Below are positions 9,328-17,122 of a DNA stretch of 64,000 nucleotides, one piece after another. The notes beneath the pieces are model-generated. The model was not told where the DNA came from, did not search any database, and worked only from the letters and a program-made list of their open reading frames with translations. The stretch lies in the NCBI GenBank assembly GCA_965204235.1, contig OZ241979.1, positions 2,852,001-2,916,000 on the forward strand. The letters run 5' to 3'. Within the stretch, counting starts at the first letter, position 1; every line of letters starts with the position of its first letter. This DNA is from JAJDTQ01 sp965204235 (lineage in GTDB: Bacteria > Desulfobacterota > Binatia > UBA9968 > JAJDTQ01). Position numbers and translations under genes: made by a program.

Positions 9328-10878
9328 ATGAATAGGCGCAAACTCCCTACCGGCATCCAGACCTTCCGCGAGATCCGGGAGGAGGACTGCTATTACGTGG
9401 ACAAGACCGCCTACGTCCGGCGCTTGGCGGAGGGGGGCAAGCACTACTTCCTTTCGCGCCCCCGGCGGTTCGGCAAGAGCCTGCTGCTGGACACGGTGAA
9501 GGAGCTGTTCGAAGGCAACGAGGCGCTGTTCCGCGGGCTGCATATCTACTCGCGTTGGGACTGGACGGTGCGCCATCCGGTGCTGCGGCTGGATTTCAGC
9601 GGCGTCTTCTCCGGGTTGGAGGCGTTGCGCGCCAACCTGATGCAGCAACTCGACGACATCGAGCAGGACGCGGGGCTGACCGTCGCCCGGAGCTACGACG
9701 ACGCTGCGGCCCGGTGCCGTCAACTCCTGCGGGCGCTGCGCCGGGAGACCGGGCGGCGGGTCGTGGTGTTGGTGGATGAATACGACAAGCCGATGCTGGA
9801 CGCCATGGATGCGCCGGACGTGGCGCGCGCCAACCGCGACTACCTGCACGGGGTCTATTCGGCGATCAAGTCTTGCGACGCGGACGTGCGGTTCAGCCTG
9901 TTCACCGGGGTGACCCGCTTCTCCAAGGTGAGCCTGTTCTCCGGCCTCAACCACCTGACGGACCTCACCCTGGATCCCGCGCACTCGGCCATTTGCGGCT
10001 ATACCGACGCGGACCTCGAATCCGTGTTCGCGCCGGAACTGCCGGGCCTGGACCGGCAAGCCATCCGGGACTGGTACAACGGCTACGGATGGCTGGGCGA
10101 AGAGAAGGTTTACAACCCCTACGACATCCTGCTGCTGTTCGAGAAGCGGCGCTTCGACGCCCACTGGTTCGAGACCGGCACGCCGTCGTTCCTGATCCGC
10201 ACGCTGCTCGACAACCGCGTTTCGCCGCCGGCCCTCGACGGCCTGCTCGCGTCCGGCGACCTGCTCGGGGCTTTCGACGTGGGGGACATGGCCACCGAGG
10301 CGCTGCTGTTCCAGACCGGCTACCTTACGGTGCTGGGCGCGGTGGACCTGGACGGGGAGGCGCACTACCGGCTGGGCTATCCCAACCGCGAGGTGCGGCA
10401 GGGCCTCAACCGAAGACTGTTGCGCGCCATGGCGCCGGACACAACCGGCCAAGCGGCGAGCCGGGTGCAGCTACGGGAGCTGCTGGCGGCCAACGACCTC
10501 GCCGGGGTCGAGGGGTTCTTCCGTGCGTTCTTCGCGGGCATTCCCTACAACTGGCACGTCAACAACCCCATCGCCCACTACGAAGGCTACTACGCGAGCC
10601 TCTTCTACGCGCACTTCGCCGCCGCGGGGCTGGACGTGGCGACCGAGGACGCGAGCAGCCGCGGTCGCCTGGACATGGCGGTTCGCATGGCCGGCAACGT
10701 TTACCTGTTCGAGTTCAAGGTGGTGGAACGGACGCCCGAAGGGAAGGCCATCGCCCAACTCAAGGAGCGGGGCTACGCGGACAAGTACCGGCGTCTCGGC
10801 GAACGGATACACCTGGTCGGCGTGGAGTTCAGCAGCGAGACCCGCAACATTGCGGCGTTCGTGGTCGAAGCGGGGTGA
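9328..10878 (+). CDS. AAA-ATPase-like protein with C-terminal PD-(D/E)XK nuclease-type domain
   Basis: The 516-residue product has the start pattern of the AAA-ATPase-like family PF09820 (IQTFREIREEDCYYVDKTAYV), a Walker A variant RPRRFGKSLLLDT (about residues 48-60), and a Walker B-like VVVLVDEYDKPMLD (about 146-159). The C-terminus has the PDDEXK_9-type pattern with D449 in GRLDMAV and E462/K464 in YLFEFKV. The family is abundant and often present in many copies in uncultured bacteria; its cellular role is not established. It opens an accessory region with two DNA methyltransferases and an Mrr-type enzyme, so a defence or mobile-element role is a reasonable inference. Confidence 0.85.
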   Translation: MNRRKLPTGIQTFREIREEDCYYVDKTAYVRRLAEGGKHYFLSRPRRFGKSLLLDTVKELFEGNEALFRGLHIYSRWDWTVRHPVLRLDFSGVFSGLEALRANLMQQLDDIEQDAGLTVARSYDDAAARCRQLLRALRRETGRRVVVLVDEYDKPMLDAMDAPDVARANRDYLHGVYSAIKSCDADVRFSLFTGVTRFSKVSLFSGLNHLTDLTLDPAHSAICGYTDADLESVFAPELPGLDRQAIRDWYNGYGWLGEEKVYNPYDILLLFEKRRFDAHWFETGTPSFLIRTLLDNRVSPPALDGLLASGDLLGAFDVGDMATEALLFQTGYLTVLGAVDLDGEAHYRLGYPNREVRQGLNRRLLRAMAPDTTGQAASRVQLRELLAANDLAGVEGFFRAFFAGIPYNWHVNNPIAHYEGYYASLFYAHFAAAGLDVATEDASSRGRLDMAVRMAGNVYLFEFKVVERTPEGKAIAQLKERGYADKYRRLGERIHLVGVEFSSETRNIAAFVVEAG

Positions 10879-10924
10879 TGGGCCGGTTGCCTACTGTCTC
10901 ACAGGCCGGAAGCGACGTGTTCTG

Positions 10925-12343
10925 ATGGCTATCCCGAATTGGGCCAACCGGACCCTTTGGACCGGGGACAACCTGGACATCATGCGGGGCATGAACTCGG
11001 AGTCCGTAGACCTCATCTACCTGGACCCGCCCTTCAACTCGAACAGGAACTACGCCGCTCCCATAGGCTCCGAGGCGGCTGGCGCAGCGTTCAAGGACAC
11101 ATGGACCCTGGACGACGTGGACCAGGCATGGCACGGGGAGATAGCTGAACGGGATCCCACCCTGTACGCCATCATCGACGCCGCCGGGTATGCCCACGGG
11201 AAGGGTATGAAGTCCTACCTCATCATGATGGCCGTCCGGCTCATGGAAATGCGGCGCATCTTGAAAGACACCGGCTCCATCTACCTGCACTGTGACCCGA
11301 CGGCGAGCCACTACCTCAAGACGCTCATGGACGGGGTGTTCGGAGCGGGCAACTTTCGCAGTGAGATCGTCTGGAAGCGCAGCCACTCGCATAATAGCGC
11401 CAAGCGCTATGGCCGAATTCATGACGTAGTATTCTTCTACACAAGGTCCGACCTCTACGAGTGGTTCGGGGTGCGTCAGCCGTACTCTCGTGACTATGTG
11501 GATCGCTTCTTCAAGTTCGACGACGATGACGGGCGCGGGCGCTACTGGACAGGCGACATCACGGGAAGCGGTCTCCGTAACGGCGATACGGGGAAACCTT
11601 GGCGAGGGTTCGACCCCAGCGCCAAGGGACGCCATTGGATGGTCCCGCCGGACAGACTTGAACTGCTGGACGCTGATGGCCGTATCTTCTGGCCGCCTAC
11701 GGAAGGAGCGTGGCCAAAACTCAAACGTTACTTGACGGAGGCCAAAGGGCTCCCTCTACAGGATGTCGTAGACGACATTCATGGGCTGTCAACCATGGGA
11801 GCGCGGCGGGGTGAACGCCTTGGATACCCCACGCAGAAGCCCTTGGCTCTCCTGGAACGGGTTATCGAGGCCAGTTCGGACAAGGGACAGGTTGTGCTGG
11901 ACCCCTTCTGTGGTTGCGCCACGGCCTGTGTGGCGGCTGAGAAGCTCGGACGCCAGTGGGTAGGGATAGACCTGTCAGCCAAGGCCGCGGACCTTGTGAA
12001 GCTCCGGCTTCGGAAGGAAATGGGCCTGTTCTATGACGTGCACCATCGGCTGGACGTTCCCCAACGCTTGGATCAGGAGAAGGTTCCCGATTACCGCACC
12101 CACAAGCACACCCTTTACGGCGTTCAGGAAGGCTTGTGCGCCGGGTGCCGGGTCATGTTCCCGTTCCGCAACATGACCGTGGATCACGTGGTGCCACAGT
12201 ATAGGGGCGGCACAGACCACATGACCAACCTGCAACTACTGTGTGCGGCCTGCAATTCGATGAAGGGAACCAGGAGCCAGGAAGAATTCGTCGCGGTCTT
12301 GCTGCGCGAAGGATTGCGGCAACAAGGAACCCGGACAGGATGA
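10925..12343 (+). CDS. DNA methyltransferase (N4/N6, PF01555 type) with C-terminal HNH domain
   Basis: A 472-residue protein. The catalytic DPPF (residues 34-37, in YLDPPFNSNRNY) precedes the SAM-binding DPFCGCAT (326-333), the motif order of beta-class amino-methyltransferases. After the methylase fold comes a zinc-HNH module: C405-x2-C408, D420-H421 in TVDHVVPQY, N435 and C440-x2-C443 followed by N444. Methylase and nuclease-type domains in one chain suggest a self-contained modification/restriction protein or a modification-dependent nuclease. The ATG at 10925 fits the family N-terminus; the frame stays open far upstream inside the preceding gene, which is a high-GC artefact. A 46-bp gap separates it from the AAA-ATPase-like gene. 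Confidence 0.88.
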   Translation: MAIPNWANRTLWTGDNLDIMRGMNSESVDLIYLDPPFNSNRNYAAPIGSEAAGAAFKDTWTLDDVDQAWHGEIAERDPTLYAIIDAAGYAHGKGMKSYLIMMAVRLMEMRRILKDTGSIYLHCDPTASHYLKTLMDGVFGAGNFRSEIVWKRSHSHNSAKRYGRIHDVVFFYTRSDLYEWFGVRQPYSRDYVDRFFKFDDDDGRGRYWTGDITGSGLRNGDTGKPWRGFDPSAKGRHWMVPPDRLELLDADGRIFWPPTEGAWPKLKRYLTEAKGLPLQDVVDDIHGLSTMGARRGERLGYPTQKPLALLERVIEASSDKGQVVLDPFCGCATACVAAEKLGRQWVGIDLSAKAADLVKLRLRKEMGLFYDVHHRLDVPQRLDQEKVPDYRTHKHTLYGVQEGLCAGCRVMFPFRNMTVDHVVPQYRGGTDHMTNLQLLCAACNSMKGTRSQEEFVAVLLREGLRQQGTRTG

Positions 12344-12374
12344 CGGATAAGCCCAAGAAGCCGAAAGCGGGCGC

Positions 12375-12394
12375 TTCAGGATTTCGTGTGGGTA
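12375..12394 (+). repeat. Dispersed repeat family B
   Basis: TTCAGGATTTCGTGTGGGTA. Near-identical copies, all in this orientation, occur at 15214, 20862 and 37648. This one lies in the 177-bp gap between the two methyltransferase genes, just before a segment with different codon use. Confidence 0.8.
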
Positions 12395-12520
12395 AGTAGA
12401 GGGGAAGGGGAGCGACAGGGGTCAGGCCGTCATTGATCCGCTTCTGCGGGAATGACGACGTGACCTTTCATGGAGGCCAGGGTTACCTGGATCCGGAAGT
12501 CTTCCTGCAGGAAGTCATCC

Positions 12521-14065
12521 ATGATTCTCGAATATGGCGAGCAGGTCGGAGACGCCCACCGAAAGTCCTTCGGGCAGTTCTTCACGCATCCGAAGGTCGC
12601 CGAGTTCATGGTGCGTTGGGTTCTGGGGTCGGGCGACAAGACGGTTTTCGATCCCGCCTTCGGGCTTGGGGCGTTTCGAACAGCGGCGCCTTCCGGAGCG
12701 GGTATCGGGTTCTCCGGGTTCGAGCTTGATCCCGACATCATCCGGTTCTGGGAGAAACGGACGGGCGAGAACGCTGATTTCGTCGCCCGGAAGGATTATC
12801 TGTTGTCCTGGGGTCAACGTCATGCGAACATCGTCTGCAACCCTCCCTACATGCGCTTTCAGAAGTTCCTGAATCGCGAAGCGGTCTTCCGGGAGTTCCA
12901 GCGCCGCCTCGGAATCGGGCTTTCCGGCTACACGAACATCGCGTCGGCGTTCCTTCTGAAGTCGCTGTCGGAACTCGGTAGTCAGGGAAGATTGGCCTAC
13001 ATCATGCCGTTGGAGTTCCTGAATACGGGCTACGGAGCGACAGTCAAGCGGCGGTTGGCGGAGTCGGGTCACCTGTTCGCGATGCTCCGTTTCGATTGCG
13101 AAAAGGAAATTTTCCCGGACGCGACGACCTCCGTGGGCTTGGTCCTCTACGATAAGGCGGTCACCTGTTCGTCGGTCCGATTCTACACGCTGAGAAGTAT
13201 CATGGATCTGGATACCTTCGACGAGATGGCGCCGGTTACCGAGGTTCCTTGCGAGGAACTGGATCCGGAAGCCAAATGGTCCCCGTTATTTCAGCGTCGG
13301 GAGTTCGAAGTGGACCGCGCGCGGATGGCGCCGCTCGCGTCCTTTGGGCGGTTCGTCAGGGGTATTGCCACGGGCGCAAACGAATTTTTCGTCCTTCGTC
13401 CGTCAGTAGCCAGGGAAAGGGGCATCGATCCAAGTTTCGAGTGCGTTCCCTGCATCACCAGGAGCGCCCAGGTTCGCAGACCTGTCTTCGACCCCGCGGA
13501 CTACGATGCCCTGTACGACTCGGACGGGCCGGTTCTGCTTTTTTCCGTCGATGGTTCCCTTTCCCGGGCGGCGTCGGAGTACATCCGTTTCGGCGAGCGG
13601 TCAGGATTCGACGGCCGCTTTCTGACGAGAAACCGCAAACCCTGGTACAGGACGGAAAGCAGAAGCCCATCGCCCCTTCTGTTGGGTGTTTTTTCACGCG
13701 GAGGGTACAAGATCGTCCTGAACCGCAGCCGCGCCCTGAATCTGACCTGTTTCCACGGTTTTCAACCCAACCTGTTCGGTCACCGATACGTCGAACACCT
13801 GTTCCTGTATTTCTCGTCCAAGACCGGAAGGCGGATCGTTTCGCTCTTCATGCGCAAGTACGGCGACTCCCTGGACAAATTCGAACCCAACGACCTGAAC
13901 CAGTCCCTGGTTCCGGCGCCGGACTTCTTCGCTTCGATCCCCGCAGCGCAAGTAACGGAGGCGGTGGCGGTTGTGCGGAAGACAAGGCAACTCCCGCAAT
14001 GGGCCGAAGGCATCTTCGCCTCGCTCGCAACACACTCGGCATCCGCCGGTTTTCGCTCATCCTGA
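12521..14065 (+). CDS. Gamma-class adenine-N6 DNA methyltransferase (Eco57I/TaqI-like)
   Basis: A 514-residue protein with SAM-binding motif I DPAFGLG (44-50), catalytic NPPY (107-110, VCNPPYMRF) and a long C-terminal target-recognition region; motif order I then IV marks the gamma class. It begins with SFGQFFTHPKVAEFMV, typical of modification subunits. The start at 12521 has CAGGAAG just upstream; an in-frame ATG at 12470 adds 17 arginine/serine-rich residues with no clear ribosome-binding site. Codon use (more AT-ending and mixed codons) differs from the division and housekeeping genes, consistent with transfer. No dedicated type II restriction gene is adjacent; the Mrr-type enzyme 1.3 kb downstream on the other strand may be the partner. 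Confidence 0.85.
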   Translation: MILEYGEQVGDAHRKSFGQFFTHPKVAEFMVRWVLGSGDKTVFDPAFGLGAFRTAAPSGAGIGFSGFELDPDIIRFWEKRTGENADFVARKDYLLSWGQRHANIVCNPPYMRFQKFLNREAVFREFQRRLGIGLSGYTNIASAFLLKSLSELGSQGRLAYIMPLEFLNTGYGATVKRRLAESGHLFAMLRFDCEKEIFPDATTSVGLVLYDKAVTCSSVRFYTLRSIMDLDTFDEMAPVTEVPCEELDPEAKWSPLFQRREFEVDRARMAPLASFGRFVRGIATGANEFFVLRPSVARERGIDPSFECVPCITRSAQVRRPVFDPADYDALYDSDGPVLLFSVDGSLSRAASEYIRFGERSGFDGRFLTRNRKPWYRTESRSPSPLLLGVFSRGGYKIVLNRSRALNLTCFHGFQPNLFGHRYVEHLFLYFSSKTGRRIVSLFMRKYGDSLDKFEPNDLNQSLVPAPDFFASIPAAQVTEAVAVVRKTRQLPQWAEGIFASLATHSASAGFRSS

Positions 14066-14120
14066 TGATGCAGTAGAACGATCAGTGCTCGTGCTGCGTT
14101 TCCCTTCCCGGACCGGGTGC

Positions 14121-14309
14121 TCAGGCGCGGCCTCCCGTCCGTTCGATGAGGACCCGGAGTGCTTCCATCGCTTCCCGGCGCCTGGCGTCTTCGCGCTTCT
14201 CGCGCTGGTCTCCGGCCCGGCGCATCTGCCGGATACCGAGCCATATCGAGCCTACGCCGAGGGCTCCGACTGCAAGCTGGCCGACGGCTATCCATTCCGT
14301 TGGCGTCAT
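14121..14309 (-). CDS. Small single-span membrane protein, unknown function
   Basis: A 62-residue product (starts MTPTEWIAVGQ) with one hydrophobic helix (about residues 7-26, GQLAVGALGVGSIWLGI) followed by a strongly charged RREAMEALRVLIER-type amphipathic tail. GAAGGGAGA precedes the start. Its layout matches the 59-residue protein at 15020-15199 on the same strand: helix first, then a charged or heptad-like tail. Function unknown; such mini-proteins are common in accessory regions. Confidence 0.5.
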   Translation of the reverse strand: MTPTEWIAVGQLAVGALGVGSIWLGIRQMRRAGDQREKREDARRREAMEALRVLIERTGGRA

Positions 14310-14447
14310 TGTGTGTCTCCCTTCCTCTCTTCAAGAGACAAGACTCCATCGGGGTGGAGGCCACGGCCGCTGAAATGAAAGTCGATGAGGGTACGAGGCA
14401 TTAGCGGGTGCAAAAACTGCGGCTCCCCGTGCGACACGGGCCGGATT

Positions 14448-14777
14448 TCAGCCTCGTGCGGGTTCAAGCGCAGGGTTCCCCGTGTACCGTGCAACGTCGA
14501 TCTCTCCCTCCTTTCGACGCGCTTGGGCGATGTCGTAGCTGTTCTGCATCCGCATGAGTGTCTCCATGGGCACACCGAACGCCTTCTCAATGCGCAAAGC
14601 CATCTCCGGGGACAGTGCGGAACGCTCGTTCAGGAAGGTCGATAACGCGGTGCGCGTGACGCCAAGCGCAGCCGACGCGGCCGTCACGGAGAGATTCAAC
14701 GGTTCGATGATCTCGGTCCTGATGAACCCGCCGGGGTGGGGCGGGTTGGCCAACCGATAGCCTTCTGTCTTTACCAT
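14448..14777 (-). CDS. higA: HigA-type antitoxin / XRE-family transcriptional regulator, no toxin adjacent
   Basis: A 109-residue helix-turn-helix protein of the HigA/VapI addiction-module family: PPHPGGFIRTEIIEPLNLSVTAAS, then ALGVTRTALSTFLNERSALSPEMALRIEKAFG as the HTH. These antitoxins bind their own promoter and neutralise the mRNA interferase HigB. The start at 14777 follows GGAGG with a 5-nt spacer; an in-frame ATG at 14816 coincides with the predicted transcription start of a consensus promoter and is rejected. No HigB-like frame is found within about 200 bp on either side, so this is an orphan or a remnant. Confidence 0.8.
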   Translation of the reverse strand: MVKTEGYRLANPPHPGGFIRTEIIEPLNLSVTAASAALGVTRTALSTFLNERSALSPEMALRIEKAFGVPMETLMRMQNSYDIAQARRKEGEIDVARYTGNPALEPARG

Positions 14778-14821
14778 CGTCGCCTCCGCAGTTTCAGTGA
14801 TAGTCATCGTAATCAAGACTC

Positions 14822-14850
14822 ATCATACTGCTGATGGATGAGGCTGTCAA
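14822..14850 (-). promoter_or_regulatory. Consensus sigma70 promoter for the higA-like gene
   Basis: Read on the minus strand: TTGACA, 17 bp, TATGAT, a near-perfect match with ideal spacing. The predicted start of transcription is about 14815, leaving a short leader before the GGAGG site and the ATG at 14777. Autoregulation by the HTH protein is expected from its family. Confidence 0.7.
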
Positions 14851-14947
14851 GTGTAACGTAACACTGGTGGCTTCGACGATTTCAATTTGCCGCCGGGCAC
14901 CGAGTACATCTGATTTCACGGGGCTGTTTACTGCGGACAGGGTCGCA

Positions 14948-14974
14948 CCCGAACCTTCCCTTGGAAGGTTCGGG
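14948..14974. terminator. Perfect 12-bp hairpin between the small membrane gene and higA
   Basis: CCCGAACCTTCC, a 3-nt loop, GGAAGGTTCGGG. It lies 45 bp after the stop of the small gene at 15020-15199 (minus strand) and so could end that transcript, although no clear U-tract follows on either strand. The rest of the 14851-15019 gap shows nothing else recognisable. Confidence 0.5.
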
Positions 14975-15019
14975 TTGGCGTCTTCGTAGAGGCCGCGGCT
15001 ATTGAGACGGGCTTGCTTG

Positions 15020-15199
15020 TCAAGGGCGTCGAATAGACGATGGGGCCGTTAACTCTTCCAGTAACCCTGCCAGTTTTGCCATCCGTTCCCGGAGGTCGCC
15101 AATATCCCGTCGCATGGCGGCTTGACCGGGGAGAATCAGCGCCGCGAGTCCCAAGCCGGTTCCGATGATGGTAATCAAGGTGGTAATCAGTTCCATCAT
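15020..15199 (-). CDS. Mini membrane protein with heptad-like tail (59 aa)
   Basis: Translated from the minus strand, the product starts MMELITTLITIIGTGLGLAA and continues through LILPGQAAMRRDIGDLRERM to a LAGLLEELTAP tail. It has one N-terminal hydrophobic helix with a glycine-rich face and a charged amphipathic segment. I have seen proteins of this IGTGxGLAALIL type as short unnamed products in many bacteria; their function is unknown. The ribosome-binding site is weak. A family B repeat lies just upstream. Its resemblance to the protein at 14121-14309 suggests a related role. Confidence 0.5.
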   Translation of the reverse strand: MMELITTLITIIGTGLGLAALILPGQAAMRRDIGDLRERMAKLAGLLEELTAPSSIRRP

Positions 15200-15213
15200 A
15201 CTGCGAGAGGCTG

Positions 15214-15233
15214 TTCAGGAATTCGTGTGGGTA
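15214..15233 (+). repeat. Dispersed repeat family B
   Basis: TTCAGGAATTCGTGTGGGTA, one mismatch from the copy at 12375 and in the same orientation; the two copies bracket the gamma methyltransferase, higA-like gene and small membrane genes as 2.8-kb-spaced direct repeats. Confidence 0.8.
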
Positions 15234-15325
15234 CGTGGTGGCAAGTGGTCAGCCTACGCAAGCGGTTCGCCGACCAGAGATACTGATCCATTCCGACGCC
15301 GGACGCTAATCCATCGGTTCTTCGG

Positions 15326-16345
15326 TTACTCGTCTACATCGCGAAAGGGCAGGCCCATCAGGAAGTACATGGTGTTGAGTCCACCAATCAACCTTACGTC
15401 GTTCTCTCTAGCTAGTTCTCTGCAGCGTTGGGTAAACGACCGAGCCGAGCTGATCACGATCTTCTCGGCGACGCCGCTCTCGTCCCATTTGAGGAGTTGT
15501 TCAACGGCGCGGACATCATCTTCATCTTGGCCCTGTTTCCATTTCACCTGAACAGCGATCTCCTGCGGCATGAACAAGCTGTACGGGCTGCTTGGAGGTC
15601 GGACGACCATGTCCACGTCGCTGCCGTCTCCCCGGTACCTTGTGTAAGGGAGGATTTCGTAGCCCTGATTCTTGAATGTCTGTTTGACCAGATTCTCAAA
15701 GGTGCGACCGTTCCGACTGGTGGCGACATGGGCAAGCATGGCTTCTGCCGCCTTGCGTCGAGCTTCGTCCAAATCGGCTTGAACGAGTTCTTCATCAGGT
15801 TTTGCCGTATGGATATCCTGTGGCTCGGCAAGGAGTCTGGCCGCCGCCTCAACAGCACCGCGTTCGTCTGCGAAGGTCACCGGATAACGGTGATTCGCGC
15901 GTGCGAAAAGACTGGACACGGTGTAAGCGTCGTCGTTGGCGCGGTAGTTGAACGTGCGGACGCTGGAAGGGTCTACGGGAATGATGTGGCCGAAATCGTG
16001 GCACAGGCGTTCCGAAGTGCGCTCAAATCTGTAGCGTCCATTTACGCGGGCGATGCTCATCTCCTGGTCATTCGGCATCTTGGGCAACACGATCAGGTCG
16101 TTCGTCACTAGCTTAAGCATGGGTGTTAACGTGCTATAGCGGCGACGGGACGGTTCCTTGTCGAAGTCCTTCCGATGACTCTGTGTCCATTGATCCTTTG
16201 GAATCCGGTTGCCGTCTTTGTCAAGCAACGCCAAGTTGGCTCTACCCCATCCTTGACGTACCATACCCTTTCGGAGTTCTTCATAGAGAACGTCTTGACG
16301 AGTATCATCCGTGCGGAAGATCACGATATATTCAAAGCTACTCAT
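15326..16345 (-). CDS. Mrr-type restriction endonuclease with novel N-terminal domain
   Basis: A 339-residue protein. The C-terminal third is an Mrr-type PD-(D/E)XK nuclease: GRTFENLVKQTF (E217), DGSDVDMVV (D243/D245) and IAVQVKWK (Q266, K268), the QxK variant usual in Mrr; it cleaves DNA and in known cases targets modified or foreign DNA. Residues 1 to about 190 are not a domain I can name; they contain NDLIVLPKMPN and HDFGHIIPV and could be a substrate-recognition (for example PUA/EVE-like) module. The start at 16345 follows AAGGAGGAAGAG. A small gene lies 145 bp upstream on the same strand. Codon use is less GC-biased than in the housekeeping genes. Confidence 0.82.
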   Translation of the reverse strand: MSSFEYIVIFRTDDTRQDVLYEELRKGMVRQGWGRANLALLDKDGNRIPKDQWTQSHRKDFDKEPSRRRYSTLTPMLKLVTNDLIVLPKMPNDQEMSIARVNGRYRFERTSERLCHDFGHIIPVDPSSVRTFNYRANDDAYTVSSLFARANHRYPVTFADERGAVEAAARLLAEPQDIHTAKPDEELVQADLDEARRKAAEAMLAHVATSRNGRTFENLVKQTFKNQGYEILPYTRYRGDGSDVDMVVRPPSSPYSLFMPQEIAVQVKWKQGQDEDDVRAVEQLLKWDESGVAEKIVISSARSFTQRCRELARENDVRLIGGLNTMYFLMGLPFRDVDE

Positions 16346-16490
16346 GCTCTCTTCCTCCTTCCGAGTCGTGCAGACTCTATACGTTAGCTCGGTATCTGGT
16401 TGAAGTCTTTGCAAAGCCGTCTCGGGGAGAGCTTGGGCAACTCTCCATTGACTGACTCCAGGTGCAATCGTAGTCGGATCATCGTTATCC

Positions 16491-16730
16491 TCATCGACTG
16501 GATACTGCTGCTTCAAGGTCGAGGTAGCCTTTCCGTATCGCAAAGGTGAGGAGCTGGGGGAGCGCCTCGACGGGAATTTCGCCGCCTCGGGCGGCTTTCC
16601 CAGTCTTGTCGAACCACGCAAATTTGACTGACATCGCGGTACGACTGCCGTCATCCCATGACGCCACGCCAAGGCGCAATTCCTCATTCTGTTCGCCGCG
16701 TCGGTAAGGTTCGCTGAACGCAACGTGCAT
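16491..16730 (-). CDS. Hypothetical protein (79 aa) upstream of the Mrr-type gene
   Basis: The product starts MHVAFSEPYRRGEQNEEL and ends in a LPQLLTFAIRKGYLDLE helix. The ATG at 16730 is preceded by AGGAGGG with a 9-nt spacer, better than the in-frame ATG at 16778. A TTGACA box on the minus strand at 16792-16797 could be the -35 of its promoter, but I see no good -10 at the right distance. No family recognised; probably co-transcribed with the restriction gene downstream. Confidence 0.55.
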   Translation of the reverse strand: MHVAFSEPYRRGEQNEELRLGVASWDDGSRTAMSVKFAWFDKTGKAARGGEIPVEALPQLLTFAIRKGYLDLEAAVSSR

Positions 16731-16797
16731 GTGGATACCCTCCTGAATAGGATTGTAGTACTGAGATACTGTTACCATACTAGCTAAGGAGTGTCAA

Positions 16798-17122
16798 CCG
16801 CAAGAAGATCGAGCAGGGCGTGGCCGTCCCCGCGGGCGCGAACCCTCGCTGATCCACTACTAAAATCCACAATCCCCCGCTGGACTTCCACCCCCTTTCG
16901 CGCTAGGATACCGTCCTCTTTCCGGGAACGGGGCTCCGGAGCGGTCAGGCATGGCCGACCGACTCGACGCACGGAGCCGCGGAAGGACGCGCGCTGCCGC
17001 TTGGATCCGGGGATGCCGGACCGAGACGGATGAGACAGCCTGGGTTCTATCCTCTCAGGCGGTGGCGGGATGGCCTTCCGGTTCGGTCCGGGAGGCTATT
17101 TTGTTTGGAGGAGGGTGGAACC
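16798..17122. other. Intergenic stretch before panB, nothing recognised
   Basis: About 325 bp between the small gene at 16491-16730 and panB. A short open frame on the minus strand (16784-16972) is arginine-rich and matches no family I know. The only clear signal is the GGAGGAGGGTGG ribosome-binding site directly before panB. Confidence 0.5.

Noticed and set aside
14817..15019. Search for a HigB toxin beside the HigA-like gene
   Set aside because: No frame of about 90 codons with RelE/HigB-like features on either side; the gap holds only a promoter and a hairpin.
12375..15233. Composite transposon bounded by family B repeats
   Set aside because: No transposase, and the repeats are direct 20-mers without visible target duplications; kept only as a possible scar.
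16784..16972. 62-codon minus-strand frame between the small gene and panB
   Set aside because: Arginine-rich, no good start signal and no recognised family; treated as non-coding.
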